A DNA stretch of 64,000 nt, from the NCBI GenBank assembly GCA_031430595.1, contig JANPBU010000035.1:434001-498000 (forward strand). The letters run 5' to 3'. Of this stretch, positions 34,242 through 43,472 are shown one piece after another (the stretch's first letter is position 1; every line of letters starts with the position of its first letter). The DNA comes from JANNBN01 sp031430595 (GTDB taxonomy: Bacteria > Actinomycetota > Acidimicrobiia > Acidimicrobiales > JANYDT01). The translations under genes were made by a program, and so were the position numbers. The notes below the pieces were generated by a model. The model saw only the letters and a program-made list of their open reading frames with translations, made no database searches and was not told where the DNA came from.

Positions 34242-35282
34242 ATGTATGCAAATGTGACTTTCAACCGCCGACGTATGGGGTACACGGATGGGTGGCGTAG
34301 CGTTCGGGTTGTGGGAAAGTCACCGTTCACCTTGCCGGGCTTGGCCGATGATCTTGTGCGGGTTGAAACCGCACTCGCTGACTCGGTGAAAACCGGAGAC
34401 GAATACATGTCAACCGTCGCCGGGCACCTCATTAAGGCAGGTGGCAAACGGATACGTCCGGCCCTCTCGATTGCGGCTGCTTCAGCGGTTGTCGGTCATG
34501 CCCCTGACGAGGCAATCATGGGAGGGTGCTCGGTCGAACTCGTTCACATCGGCTCGCTCTACCACGACGACGTGATGGACGAGGCGCAAACCCGGCGCGG
34601 AGTCACCAGTGCCAACATTCGATTTGGCAACGTGATTGCAATCCTCGGCGGCGACTTTCTTCTTGCCAAGGCATCCGAAATCGCTGCATCGCTAGGAACG
34701 GAGGTTGCCGGGCTGCTCGCTGCGACGATCGGCGAACTCTGCCAGGGTCAGGTGCTGGAACTCCAATCGGTGTTCCAGGCCGATCGAACCGTTGAACGGT
34801 ACCTCGCCTCAATCGACGGAAAGACAGCTTCGTTGATGGCTACCTCGTGCCGAATCGGTGCACTGGTTACCAACGCACCACGACCCCACGTTGAGGCCCT
34901 CACGACCTTCGGCCGCCAGCTCGGTATGGTCTTCCAAATTGTTGATGACATCCTTGACCTTGTTGCGACCGATGAACAACTTGGTAAGCCTGCAGGCAAT
35001 GACTTAGTTGAAGGCATCTATACACTTCCGGTTATTCACGGCCTTACTGACCCGCGATTTGGGGAAGAACTTCGCGGGCTGCTCGGAGGCCCGATCGAAC
35101 GCGACGACATGCAACATGTTCGGAAAATTGTTCGCTCTACAACCGGTGTTGATCATGCACTCACTGTTGCTCGCGAATATGCGAACCAGGCCGACAAAGC
35201 GTTACTTGAACTTCCACAAAACGATGTCACCATTGCGCTGCGCGGTTCGGGTTTCCGACTCGTCGACAGCATCCCGTTCTAA
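34242..35282 (+). CDS. Polyprenyl diphosphate synthase
   Basis: 346-residue trans-prenyltransferase that lengthens allylic diphosphates with IPP, probably for menaquinone or carotenoid side chains. First Asp-rich motif DDVMD at 109-113 within SLYHDDVMDEAQTRRG, second DDILD at 235-239, plus KAGGKRIRPAL near 66-76 for IPP binding. Chain length cannot be fixed from sequence. The N-terminal 35 residues are not conserved, so ATG 12 codons in is an alternative start. The ispD/ispF genes at 13-14 kb supply its substrates. Confidence 0.93.
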   Translation: MYANVTFNRRRMGYTDGWRSVRVVGKSPFTLPGLADDLVRVETALADSVKTGDEYMSTVAGHLIKAGGKRIRPALSIAAASAVVGHAPDEAIMGGCSVELVHIGSLYHDDVMDEAQTRRGVTSANIRFGNVIAILGGDFLLAKASEIAASLGTEVAGLLAATIGELCQGQVLELQSVFQADRTVERYLASIDGKTASLMATSCRIGALVTNAPRPHVEALTTFGRQLGMVFQIVDDILDLVATDEQLGKPAGNDLVEGIYTLPVIHGLTDPRFGEELRGLLGGPIERDDMQHVRKIVRSTTGVDHALTVAREYANQADKALLELPQNDVTIALRGSGFRLVDSIPF

Positions 35283-35285
35283 GGA

Positions 35286-35684
35286 TTAGCTCGCCTGCTG
35301 TTTTTCTTGCTGAACTACCAACCGGGCTAGCTGCACACGAGAAGTCAATCCGAGTTTCGCCAGTGAGTGTGAAACATGGGAGTCGATCGTTCGGTGAGAT
35401 ACGAACAGTTGGTTTCCAATTTCTTTATTCGTGAGCCCCTCGGCGACCAGGTCAACCACGTTGCGTTCGATGCGGGTGAGCGCCGACATGGTCGCAAAGC
35501 CAGAATTGTTGGGTTTGTTGAGTTTGTCGGCAGAGCAGCCTGATCGCTCGGCCAGCAACACCGTCACGGCGTGAAACAGGTCGGTTGGTTTGCGGGTTCC
35601 TAACACTCGTTCTGCGACGAGCGCAATCTCGAATACTGCCTCCTCAATACCGCTTTTGCCGATGGGGTCCGTCACCAATTTCAT
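35286..35684 (-). CDS. Small LuxR-type regulator
   Basis: 132 residues from ATG 35684 (AGGA just upstream). The C-terminal LuxR/FixJ HTH reads LTRIERNVVDLVAEGLTNKE and VSHRTIDSHVSHSLAKLGL. The N-terminal 65 residues have no recognisable receiver or ligand domain. It overlaps the 3' end of the large LuxR ATPase gene by 41 bases, so both are probably made from one message. Convergent, three bases from the polyprenyl synthase end. Confidence 0.85.
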   Translation of the reverse strand: MKLVTDPIGKSGIEEAVFEIALVAERVLGTRKPTDLFHAVTVLLAERSGCSADKLNKPNNSGFATMSALTRIERNVVDLVAEGLTNKEIGNQLFVSHRTIDSHVSHSLAKLGLTSRVQLARLVVQQEKQQAS

Positions 35685-38600
35685 GTTTCCTATGGTGAAT
35701 GATTGCAGCCGAACCAACATCGGCCAAGTGGTTGACATTCACTGAGAGCGGTTGATCGACACTGCGGCGGGCGGCTTGGGAAGCCAGTTCGGCTCGCGTA
35801 GCAATTCCCAGCTTGTCGTATACGTGTACGAGGTGGGTTTTGACAGTTGCACGCGACATGAAGAGTCGATCGGCGACCTGAGGGTTCGTTAAGCCGGTCG
35901 CTACTAGTTCAACAACCTGGAGTTCTGTCGGCGTCAAACTTCCCCATCCGGTCGTAGACCTCAATCGCTCTCCTCGCATTCGTTGGGCGAGAGCCACTGC
36001 ATCTGGAAGGTTCATCGCTTGACCCTCACCCCATCCAAGATCGCCGACTACCGATTCATATGCGATGCTCACATACGATTCGCGATGCGCAAACCGATAC
36101 CGATACTTCATACGATCTCGGGCTTCGGATGAAGCACCCAAAAGGCGGGCAGCTTCTCGAACTCGCCCAGCCGATATCAATAGTGAGCCGATTGATTCGA
36201 GCGCATCGATGACGGCGGGCCACAATCCGAACTCGGCAGCGACAGCCAACGAACGGTGTGCATTGTCGAGTGCACCCGAAAGATCGAACGACATATCGCA
36301 CTCGGCCAGCACTAGAAATGCAGAAGCGTCGTACGCTGGCGTTATCTCAGCCTTCCAAAGATCGATCAAGGTGCGCGCCGTTACACGCGCCGAATCGAAT
36401 TCACCCAACGCGGCTTCAACCTGACACAACCAACGAGCGGTTCGACCCGCTGCATACGTGGGAGCTACCGGTCTGAAGGCGTCACGGGCCGCGACGAGAT
36501 CCTTGTTGATCAGATGGACTAAACCGATTGACATCACACGACTCGGGTTAGCTGTTCCGGCGAACACGAAACTTCGTCCGTCGAGGTAGCGCCGGTCAGT
36601 GAGATGAGTCGGGTCTCGTGTCAACAAGGCAAGTTTCGCCGCAGCCATGGTCATCAACAAAATCTCTCCAGACTCACTGGGAAGGTCGTCAAGATACGGG
36701 TCGGCATCATCCAAGAGCCGCGCCGACTGATCAAAGTCACCGCCCTGTCTCGCAGCAACAGCCGCAGCGAGCAACGTTCGATAATGCTCAAACTTGCCAA
36801 GCATGTTCCTCGCCTCTTTGAGCCGCCCGCTCGTCGCCATGACCATCAACGGAAACACGGTTGTGTGGAGAAGCACAAACCAGTCACCGATGGCCTCAGC
36901 CCGTTCGCGCTGATTCGCAGCGATTGCTAGTTGCTCATCGGTGGGGCCATATGTACCAAGATTCCACCCTGAATGGTATTCACTTCTCAATATCGCCCGG
37001 GCATCACCCGACTGGGTGGCACGCGCCGCTACCTTCGCAGCGAACCCTTCCAGCACAGTGTTTTCCGCGTTTCCGAGCACCCCGCTCATCTCGAGCGCCG
37101 CATCGAGCCACCCCTGAGACTGTTTGTCGCCTTGCACTAATATCGATGCGCCGAACCCGATTGCGTCGGTTGAATTTTGACCAAGAAGCCAGTAGTAACC
37201 AAGACCAGCACACAGCCGCAGTGAGAGCGGGCTTCCTGCAACCACCCACCCTAGGGCCGCATAGCAATTTGGTTGCTCCGAGCTGATCTGTCGACTGAAT
37301 GTTCTGCTTCGATCTACAAACGCTTGCATTGTCGAGCCGTACAGGTTTGCGTTTAGGACCTCAAGCCAACGGGCAAAACATTCTGCATGCACATCGCGAG
37401 CAGTTGCCGCTTCGTTGGTTTCCAACAACCGTTGCAATGCAAACGTACGAATTGTCTCAAGCATGTTGTAACGATCATTGCGTTCGTCGAAGTTAACAAG
37501 ACTTTTCTTGACGAGGCGCCCAAGCAACTGAGGAACATCACGCTCGTCGATAACACCGAACATTGACAGCACTGCGGTTGCTGCATCGAGCGTAAAGCCA
37601 CCGACGAACACCCCGAGCCGCCGAAACGAGGCACGGTCTGCCACGTCAAGAAGCTCTTCGCTCCAGGCGACTGATGCCTGAAGTGTTTGTTGTCGCGGCA
37701 CAGCGGTACGAGAGCCGCCGGTTAACAATCGGAATCGATCGTTGAGCTGTTCGGCAATTCGTTCAGGTGCCATCAACGCGACTCGCGCTGCAGCTAGTTC
37801 AATTGCTAGCGGTAACCCATCAAGCCGCGCACAAATGTTCGCTATCGGCCCAGCATTTTGGTCGGTCAATTCAAAGCCGCGGCGCGCCCGGGAAGCTCGA
37901 TCAATGAATAGGCGTACCGAATCGAACTCGGCAATTGGCTGGGTTGCACTTCCTGAAACCGAGCTCAACGCTGGGAATGAAAGCGACGGAAGTCGCCATA
38001 CGACTTCACCTTGGGCACCCAAGGGTTCACGGCTGGTACAAACGATTTTGACTGCATCAAGTACGGAAACCAACGCCATCGCCAAATCTGCTGCGGCTTC
38101 AACAACGTGTTCCGTGTTGTCAAAAATGATCGTGGTGACCCCCCTGTTTCGAAGTGCGTCGACAATCCCCGAGACAAGCCGGCTAGTCGATATCTGGGGA
38201 ACGCCGAGTGCCGCAGCTACCGCGCTTACGCATCCACCGCCATCGGAAAGCGACGCGAGTTCAATCCATAGCACCCGGCCCGGTTCGTCATCGAGAAGGT
38301 GGTGAGCGAGTGCAACAGCCAGTCGAGTTTTTCCGCAACCGCCAGCACCAGCGATGGTCACGAGGCGTTCCGTTTTGACAACATCACGTAGTTGTGCCAG
38401 CTCAACTTCACGACCAATCAGCGGCGTCAGGCTGAGGGGAAGGTTGTGCCGATCGCGTGACTTCCCTATGACGCTTCGAGCTGGTGAATATTCGTCTGGT
38501 TGTTGGTTCGATGCCAGGGATCGTGAAGCCACCATACGCTCACATATCACTGACGGATTTCCGTTTGCCCCCTCCAGACAAAAAGCAGCCTGTGCTGTGA

Positions 38601-39078
38601 GTTCGGTTCCAAGCACGGCAGTAGCGAGGTCTCGCGATGCAATTTCCGAGAGGCCCGATAAAGTGACAGTCGCACCCTGCTGGGCGTCGAGTTGACTTCG
38701 TAGGCGCTTGACAGCATCACGCGTTGAGGGTGCAAACGTGGCCACAATCATCAGCTGCACGTCTCGACGTTGTGAAAGTGCACCAAGCAGTTTCAAACTC
38801 TCGTCGTCGAGCAACTGAGCATCGTCAAGAGCGAACAGCGTTGGCAAGCTTGGAATCGTAAATTCATCACTTCGCTCGAAGGTGACGTCCAGCATGGCCT
38901 GGCCCCCTACATTCCAACCGAGGGCACGCGCTTGGGTCTCCAGTTCTGTCAGAAGGCGGCTCCTTCCGATACCCGATTCACCTTCGATCGCGATTGTTTC
39001 AGATCGCCCAGATTCAACCCTCGACAACGCAGCAAGAAGTTGTCTCAACTCGGGCGCGCGGCCCACTAATCGATTCAC
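35644..39078 (-). CDS. Large STAND-type LuxR transcriptional regulator with two P-loops
   Basis: 1144 residues from GTG 39078, which has GGAGG eight bases ahead (frame open to 39102). An N-terminal AAA_16-like module has a degenerate Walker A (GESGIGRSRLL) and LFALDDAQLLDDESL. A second NB-ARC-like ATPase has GAGGCGKTRLAVAL, IIFDNTEHVVEAAADL and CARLDGLPLAIELAAARVAL. A long helical TPR-like region follows, and a C-terminal LuxR HTH (LTPTELQVVELVATGLTNPQ, SRATVKTHLVHVYDKLGI). Signal-dependent ATPase switch proteins of this kind activate nearby or pathway genes; the inducer is unknown. Two different ATPase modules in one protein is unusual. Confidence 0.9.
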   Translation of the reverse strand: MNRLVGRAPELRQLLAALSRVESGRSETIAIEGESGIGRSRLLTELETQARALGWNVGGQAMLDVTFERSDEFTIPSLPTLFALDDAQLLDDESLKLLGALSQRRDVQLMIVATFAPSTRDAVKRLRSQLDAQQGATVTLSGLSEIASRDLATAVLGTELTAQAAFCLEGANGNPSVICERMVASRSLASNQQPDEYSPARSVIGKSRDRHNLPLSLTPLIGREVELAQLRDVVKTERLVTIAGAGGCGKTRLAVALAHHLLDDEPGRVLWIELASLSDGGGCVSAVAAALGVPQISTSRLVSGIVDALRNRGVTTIIFDNTEHVVEAAADLAMALVSVLDAVKIVCTSREPLGAQGEVVWRLPSLSFPALSSVSGSATQPIAEFDSVRLFIDRASRARRGFELTDQNAGPIANICARLDGLPLAIELAAARVALMAPERIAEQLNDRFRLLTGGSRTAVPRQQTLQASVAWSEELLDVADRASFRRLGVFVGGFTLDAATAVLSMFGVIDERDVPQLLGRLVKKSLVNFDERNDRYNMLETIRTFALQRLLETNEAATARDVHAECFARWLEVLNANLYGSTMQAFVDRSRTFSRQISSEQPNCYAALGWVVAGSPLSLRLCAGLGYYWLLGQNSTDAIGFGASILVQGDKQSQGWLDAALEMSGVLGNAENTVLEGFAAKVAARATQSGDARAILRSEYHSGWNLGTYGPTDEQLAIAANQRERAEAIGDWFVLLHTTVFPLMVMATSGRLKEARNMLGKFEHYRTLLAAAVAARQGGDFDQSARLLDDADPYLDDLPSESGEILLMTMAAAKLALLTRDPTHLTDRRYLDGRSFVFAGTANPSRVMSIGLVHLINKDLVAARDAFRPVAPTYAAGRTARWLCQVEAALGEFDSARVTARTLIDLWKAEITPAYDASAFLVLAECDMSFDLSGALDNAHRSLAVAAEFGLWPAVIDALESIGSLLISAGRVREAARLLGASSEARDRMKYRYRFAHRESYVSIAYESVVGDLGWGEGQAMNLPDAVALAQRMRGERLRSTTGWGSLTPTELQVVELVATGLTNPQVADRLFMSRATVKTHLVHVYDKLGIATRAELASQAARRSVDQPLSVNVNHLADVGSAAIIHHRKHEIGDGPHRQKRY

Positions 39079-39211
39079 CGATATGACCTCCGTCACTAAC
39101 AATATGACCTCAAATCAAACTTTCAGACTTCTTACCGGCAACCTCTTCGGGCAACCCGTTGGGCAACGGCACGATTCTCTCTCCGAGCAACGCAAAGTAG
39201 CGTGATGGATC

Positions 39212-39670
39212 ATGAGTTCAGGATTTCGCCCATTTGAGCCTCCCCCAGAACCCGTTAACGAGAGCGATACCGAGCATGAAATCGAACCTGCCGACGACGC
39301 ACCGGTAGCGACAACTGAACCCGTCGATGGTCTTCTTCCCGCCTGGGCTGAAGCAGAACATGATGATTACGCAGACTTCGATCACGAGGCCGAACGTATT
39401 GCCGAACTCTTCGACGACCCGTACTTTGAGAAAGTCAACGCCCTTCGCGAAGAAATTCGTCCGGCTCGATCAATGACCCCGAACGGAAGTGTCGGTCGAG
39501 CCGTAGCGCTCGGGTTTGCCAATGTATTCGACCCAGACCGGGTTCGTGAAGACATCATGGTTGTTGCCGAGCGCGGAGAAGGCGACCCTGATGTGCCCGA
39601 CACCCTCATTGATCGAGACAACCCGAAGGCTACGAGGGTGATCTTCAAACGTAAGCGTGCTCGCTCATAA
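39212..39670 (+). CDS. Conserved acidic hypothetical protein
   Basis: 152 residues. An acidic, Pro-rich N-terminal half (residues 1-60) precedes a helical C-terminal part (PYFEKVNALREEIRPARS, SVGRAVALGFANVFDPDRV) and a basic end (VIFKRKRARS). No membrane segment or signal. The charge split suggests a nucleoid, polymerase or cell-division adaptor, but I do not recognise it. Divergent from the large LuxR gene. Confidence 0.65.
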   Translation: MSSGFRPFEPPPEPVNESDTEHEIEPADDAPVATTEPVDGLLPAWAEAEHDDYADFDHEAERIAELFDDPYFEKVNALREEIRPARSMTPNGSVGRAVALGFANVFDPDRVREDIMVVAERGEGDPDVPDTLIDRDNPKATRVIFKRKRARS

Positions 39671-39731
39671 TCTGATTGTTCCATCGCTTGACCCGATGTT
39701 TGAGATTTATCAGAGTCTTATCCCCCAACCA

Positions 39732-39774
39732 ATCGTTTCCGAACGATCTCATCACGTTTTCCTCACACGTGATG
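39732..39774 (+). promoter_or_regulatory. Candidate TetR operator dyads
   Basis: Two inverted repeats lie 60-100 bases before tetR: ATCGTT-TCCG-AACGAT (39732-39747), and CATCACGT - 9 bases - ACGTGATG (39750-39774), both perfect. TetR proteins commonly bind such dyads near their own promoter. Inference. Confidence 0.45.
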
Positions 39775-39832
39775 GGGAAGGTAGTCATGCCGAGTTAACG
39801 ACATTCGTTTGACACGGTGGAGGTTTCTTCCC

Positions 39833-40576
39833 ATGAGCATGACCCAATACGCACCAATCGAACACTCAACCGCCCAGCACTCCTCGGCAACAGTGGTTCC
39901 GTTACGAAAAGATGCATACGGACGCTTAGTTGCTGTACCTCGTCGAGAACGTGCCCGACGCGGTGACGGAGATCGGCTTCGTGAAGAAATTCTTGAAGCA
40001 GCCGAATACCTTCTTGCTCGTTATGGTCACGACGATGCTGTCTCGATTCGGGCAGTAGCAAACCGAGTTGGCTGCACGCCTCCCGCTATCTACCTTCATT
40101 TCGAAGACAAAACGCAACTGCTCTTTGAAGTATGCGCACGTCGATTTAACGAACTAACCGCTGCGGTCGATTTGGCTGTCGAGTCCGAGAGTGACCCTCT
40201 GAGCAAACTAATGGCCGGATCGAAAGCGTACATAGCATTTGGTTTAGCGAACCCTGAGCACTATCGAATCCTATTTATGCAAAAGCCGATCCTTACCCCA
40301 GAACAGTGGCGGGGGCTGCGTGCGTCTTCAACGGCTGGGTTTAACGGGCTCGAGCAACGTTGCCAGGCGCTTCAGACGGCCGGCCTGATGGGCAACCACA
40401 ATCCAACAACCGTTGCTATTGCTGTGTGGCAGCTCTCGCACGGGGTCGTGTCGCTCATGATCGCGAAGCCATCGTGGGGTTGGAATGAGGTTGACGACAC
40501 GACTGAGCATCTCATGGGTGCTTACCTTCGAGGGCTCAACGCTGAAGTTCCATCCGGGCGTGTTCAAGAGCCATAA
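39833..40576 (+). CDS. TetR-family transcriptional regulator
   Basis: 247 residues from ATG 39833 with GGAGG nine bases upstream (a TTG at 39809 also opens the frame). The N-terminal HTH is LREEILEAAEYLLARYGHDD and IRAVANRVGCTPPAIYLHFE. The C-terminal ligand domain is of the WHG/TetR_C type (LANPEHYRILFMQKPILTPE). A 35-residue tail precedes the HTH. The last 41 bases overlap the EVE gene on the other strand. Confidence 0.92.
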   Translation: MSMTQYAPIEHSTAQHSSATVVPLRKDAYGRLVAVPRRERARRGDGDRLREEILEAAEYLLARYGHDDAVSIRAVANRVGCTPPAIYLHFEDKTQLLFEVCARRFNELTAAVDLAVESESDPLSKLMAGSKAYIAFGLANPEHYRILFMQKPILTPEQWRGLRASSTAGFNGLEQRCQALQTAGLMGNHNPTTVAIAVWQLSHGVVSLMIAKPSWGWNEVDDTTEHLMGAYLRGLNAEVPSGRVQEP

Positions 40577-41024
40577 TGATCTGAAATTGCTTCAGCGAGA
40601 CCGGCATAATGGAAAGCCGATTCGCCCGTCGAAGTAGGGCAAAGTCTTGGCCGAGTTCGTCTGTACGCGTACGAATATCGGCGAGGGTGATGTAACGGTC
40701 TATCCGTCGAAGAAACTTCACTTCGCGGGTGATCCACCGGGGTTTTTCTGGGTCAGAGGCCGGGTCGAAATACTTGTGATTCGGTTCGAATTGGGTCGTG
40801 TCAACCACGGGTTCAGAGTCGATAGTTGCCAACCCGGCAATACCGGGAATCTTCACGGAGGAGTAGTAGAACAGCACCGTGTCGCCGAGCTGCATCTGAT
40901 CGCGCAACATATTTCGAGCTTGGTACCCGCGCACACCATCCCAAAGGAATCGGTCATTCGGACGCGCCGCTAAGTCGTCAATCGACAGCTCTTCTGGCTC
41001 ATTTTTCATCAACCAGTACTGCAT
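40536..41024 (-). CDS. EVE domain protein
   Basis: 162 residues of the EVE (PUA-like) family: YWLMKNEPEELSIDDLAARP, WDGVRGYQARNMLRDQMQLG, DTVLFYYSS, and PRWITREVKFLRRIDRYITL. EVE folds bind modified bases in DNA or RNA. The last 41 bases overlap tetR in convergent orientation, which makes sense only if both are real, and both are well supported. hemL ends 12 bases upstream of its start. Confidence 0.93.
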   Translation of the reverse strand: MQYWLMKNEPEELSIDDLAARPNDRFLWDGVRGYQARNMLRDQMQLGDTVLFYYSSVKIPGIAGLATIDSEPVVDTTQFEPNHKYFDPASDPEKPRWITREVKFLRRIDRYITLADIRTRTDELGQDFALLRRANRLSIMPVSLKQFQIIMALEHARMELQR

Positions 41025-41036
41025 TAACCTGTCGCC

Positions 41037-42410
41037 CTACAAGAGATGAGCATGGGTTCGAGCTACCTCTACCGCTGCGGCACCAGCCACTTCGATGGTT
41101 CGATTCAGTTCATCGTCAGAATGGGCCAGCGATGGAAACAATGCCTCGTAGGCACCGGGCGCCATTGCAACACCACGACTCAACATTGCATGGAAGAACG
41201 GTGCATACAGCCCATTTCCCGCCAGCACCTTCGCCGACTCGTAGTCGCTGACTACCGGCCCGGCACCCAGGAACAGGCCAACAAGTGTCTGCACCTGCGG
41301 AATCTGAACCGGAAGTGAAGCAGAAATAGCAGCGCGCATACCATCGGCCAACAACACAGCCCGGCGAGTGAGTTCGCTATAAGCGCCATCGGTCATAAGT
41401 TCAAGCACACTCAGCCCAGCAGCGCAGGCCATTGGATTGCCGCTCATGGTGCCACCCTGATACACAGGGCCGAGCGGAGCCAAATGTTCCATGATTGCTC
41501 GCGATCCGCCGAAGGCCCCAACCGGTAGCCCCCCACCGATAACTTTTCCGAACGCCCAGAGATCTGGGTTGATTCCGCTCCACCCAGTTGCGCCACCATT
41601 ACCAACACGAAATCCGGTGATGACTTCGTCAAACATCAGAAGTGCACCTACCTTCGTACACGCGTCGCTGAGGCCTTGAAGGAACCCGGGGGTCGGTGCG
41701 ACGAGGCCCATATTTGCGGCAATTGCTTCAACAATAACGACTGCGACGTCGTTACCAACCTCGGGAACAACATTGTAAGGAACCACGATGGTGTCAGCAA
41801 TCGAACCTTGCGTTACCCCAGCCGTTCCGGGTAGCGATTGTTGCGCTACCCCGCTACCTGATTCAGCGAGCAACGAGTCACTTGCCCCGTGATAACAGCC
41901 TGCGAACTTAATAATTTTGCTTCGCCCGGTAACCCCTCTGGCCAACCGGATAGCACTCATCGTTGCTTCGGTTCCGCTTGACGTCATCCGAACCATTTCC
42001 ATACCTGGCACCCGGTCAATAATCGTCTCGGCCAGTAGAACCTCGCGATAGGTAGGTGCCCCGAACGTGGTGCCTTGCCCGGCGGCCTCGCGCATAGCTT
42101 CCACAACTTTTGGGTGGGCATGGCCAACGAGTGAGGCACCGTAGCTTTGTACGTAATCGATGTACCGCTTACCTTCAACGTCCCATACATATGCACCTTC
42201 ACCGCTTGCAACGAAGTAGGGGTTACCTCCAACACTGCGGAAGGCGCGAACCGGTGAGTTAACGCCTCCGACGAGAACCTTCTGAGCCCGTTCGAAGAGC
42301 GAAGTATTTGTTTCGCCGCAGAGTGTACCCGTTGCCGTTGCGCATCCACCGACTGGGTTCGCGCAACCCTGAGGTCGGGTACAAATGGGGTTTACCTGGG
42401 TACTACTCAT
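41037..42410 (-). CDS. hemL: Glutamate-1-semialdehyde 2,1-aminomutase with Cys-rich N-terminal extension
   Basis: PLP enzyme making 5-aminolevulinate in the C5 haem pathway. FERAQKVLVGGVNSPVRAF, RMTSSGTEATMSAIRLARG and the PLP lysine K289 in FGKVIGGGLPVGAFGG are standard. Before the usual start of the family lie about 34 extra residues with four cysteines (Cys10, 16, 23, 31: CTRPQGC, GGCATATGTLC). The start is fixed by an ATGA overlap with hemB, so the extension is genuine. It may bind metal or haem or act as a redox switch; that is inference. Confidence 0.96.
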   Translation of the reverse strand: MSSTQVNPICTRPQGCANPVGGCATATGTLCGETNTSLFERAQKVLVGGVNSPVRAFRSVGGNPYFVASGEGAYVWDVEGKRYIDYVQSYGASLVGHAHPKVVEAMREAAGQGTTFGAPTYREVLLAETIIDRVPGMEMVRMTSSGTEATMSAIRLARGVTGRSKIIKFAGCYHGASDSLLAESGSGVAQQSLPGTAGVTQGSIADTIVVPYNVVPEVGNDVAVVIVEAIAANMGLVAPTPGFLQGLSDACTKVGALLMFDEVITGFRVGNGGATGWSGINPDLWAFGKVIGGGLPVGAFGGSRAIMEHLAPLGPVYQGGTMSGNPMACAAGLSVLELMTDGAYSELTRRAVLLADGMRAAISASLPVQIPQVQTLVGLFLGAGPVVSDYESAKVLAGNGLYAPFFHAMLSRGVAMAPGAYEALFPSLAHSDDELNRTIEVAGAAAVEVARTHAHLL

Positions 42411-43405
42411 TGAAGGGCCTCAGCGATTTCACGGGTGAGATAGGTCAGAATCATGTCGGCCCCAGCGCGCTTGATTGCAGTGAGCTGTTCCATCGCAACA
42501 GCATCACCATCGATCCAACCGTTGGCCGCCGCGGCTTTAAGCATGGCGTATTCGCCAGACACGTGGTAGGCCGCTAACGGTTTGTTAGTAAGTCCACGTA
42601 CCTTTGCGATTACATCGAGGTAGGTGATCGCCGGCTTCACCATCACCATATCGGCCCCTTCGCTGAGGTCAAGTTGAACTTCCTCCAGCGCCTCTCTAAC
42701 GTTGCGCCAATCTTGCTGATAACCCTTGCGGTCGCCACCGCCAGCAATCTGCACATCGACCGCGTCCCGAAAGGGCCCGTACAGACCTGATGCGTACTTA
42801 GCAGCGTAGGCAAGGATCGCTATTTCGCTGTGCCCGTTGGCATCAAGGGCAGCACGAATTGCTGCGACTTGACCATCCATCATTCCTGACGGTGCCGTGA
42901 CGTGAGCCCCGGCTTGGGCTTGAGCCACTGCAGCCCGTTGGTAGATCTCGAGCGTTGCGTCGTTGTCGACTTCGCCGTTTTCACCGACAATTCCACAGTG
43001 ACCATGGTCGGTGTATTCGTCGACACACAGATCGGCCATCAACACCATGTCGTCACCCAGATCGTCACGAAGTGTTTGTAGCGCAACCTGCACAATTCCG
43101 TTCGGATCGAATGCCCCTGAACCAACTGCGTCTTTCGTGGACGGGATACCGAACAAAATGAGCCCGGGCACACCTAAATCACGAAGTTGTTTGGCCTCGG
43201 CCCGCAACGAATCAAGGGTGTGCTGCACCACCCCTGGAAGTGAATGAATTGGGACTGGTGCATCGATACCCTGACGAACAAACAGCGGTGCAATGAAGTC
43301 GTCAACACCCAAGCGAGTTTCGGCGACGAGTCGACGCAAAGCTGGCGTACGGCGCAACCGACGCGGCCGTTGGGTCGGGGTTACCGGTGGAAGTGACAGT
43401 GACAC
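42407..43405 (-). CDS. hemB: Porphobilinogen synthase
   Basis: Condenses two 5-aminolevulinate molecules into porphobilinogen. 332 residues. Schiff-base lysines K203 (YAAKYASGLYG) and K257 (MVMVKPA) are present. The metal-binding loop reads DLCVDEYTDHGHCG, with two of the three zinc cysteines (C127, C137) and Asp in place of the third, as I recall from other actinobacteria. GTG start. Overlaps hemL by four bases as the first gene of a two-gene haem operon. Confidence 0.96.
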   Translation of the reverse strand: MSLSLPPVTPTQRPRRLRRTPALRRLVAETRLGVDDFIAPLFVRQGIDAPVPIHSLPGVVQHTLDSLRAEAKQLRDLGVPGLILFGIPSTKDAVGSGAFDPNGIVQVALQTLRDDLGDDMVLMADLCVDEYTDHGHCGIVGENGEVDNDATLEIYQRAAVAQAQAGAHVTAPSGMMDGQVAAIRAALDANGHSEIAILAYAAKYASGLYGPFRDAVDVQIAGGGDRKGYQQDWRNVREALEEVQLDLSEGADMVMVKPAITYLDVIAKVRGLTNKPLAAYHVSGEYAMLKAAAANGWIDGDAVAMEQLTAIKRAGADMILTYLTREIAEALQ

Positions 43406-43472
43406 CCCATCATCGTACGGCTGCCATACCCCGGTCGGTTAACGCATGTGTCGAATGACTTAGTTGGCGAAG

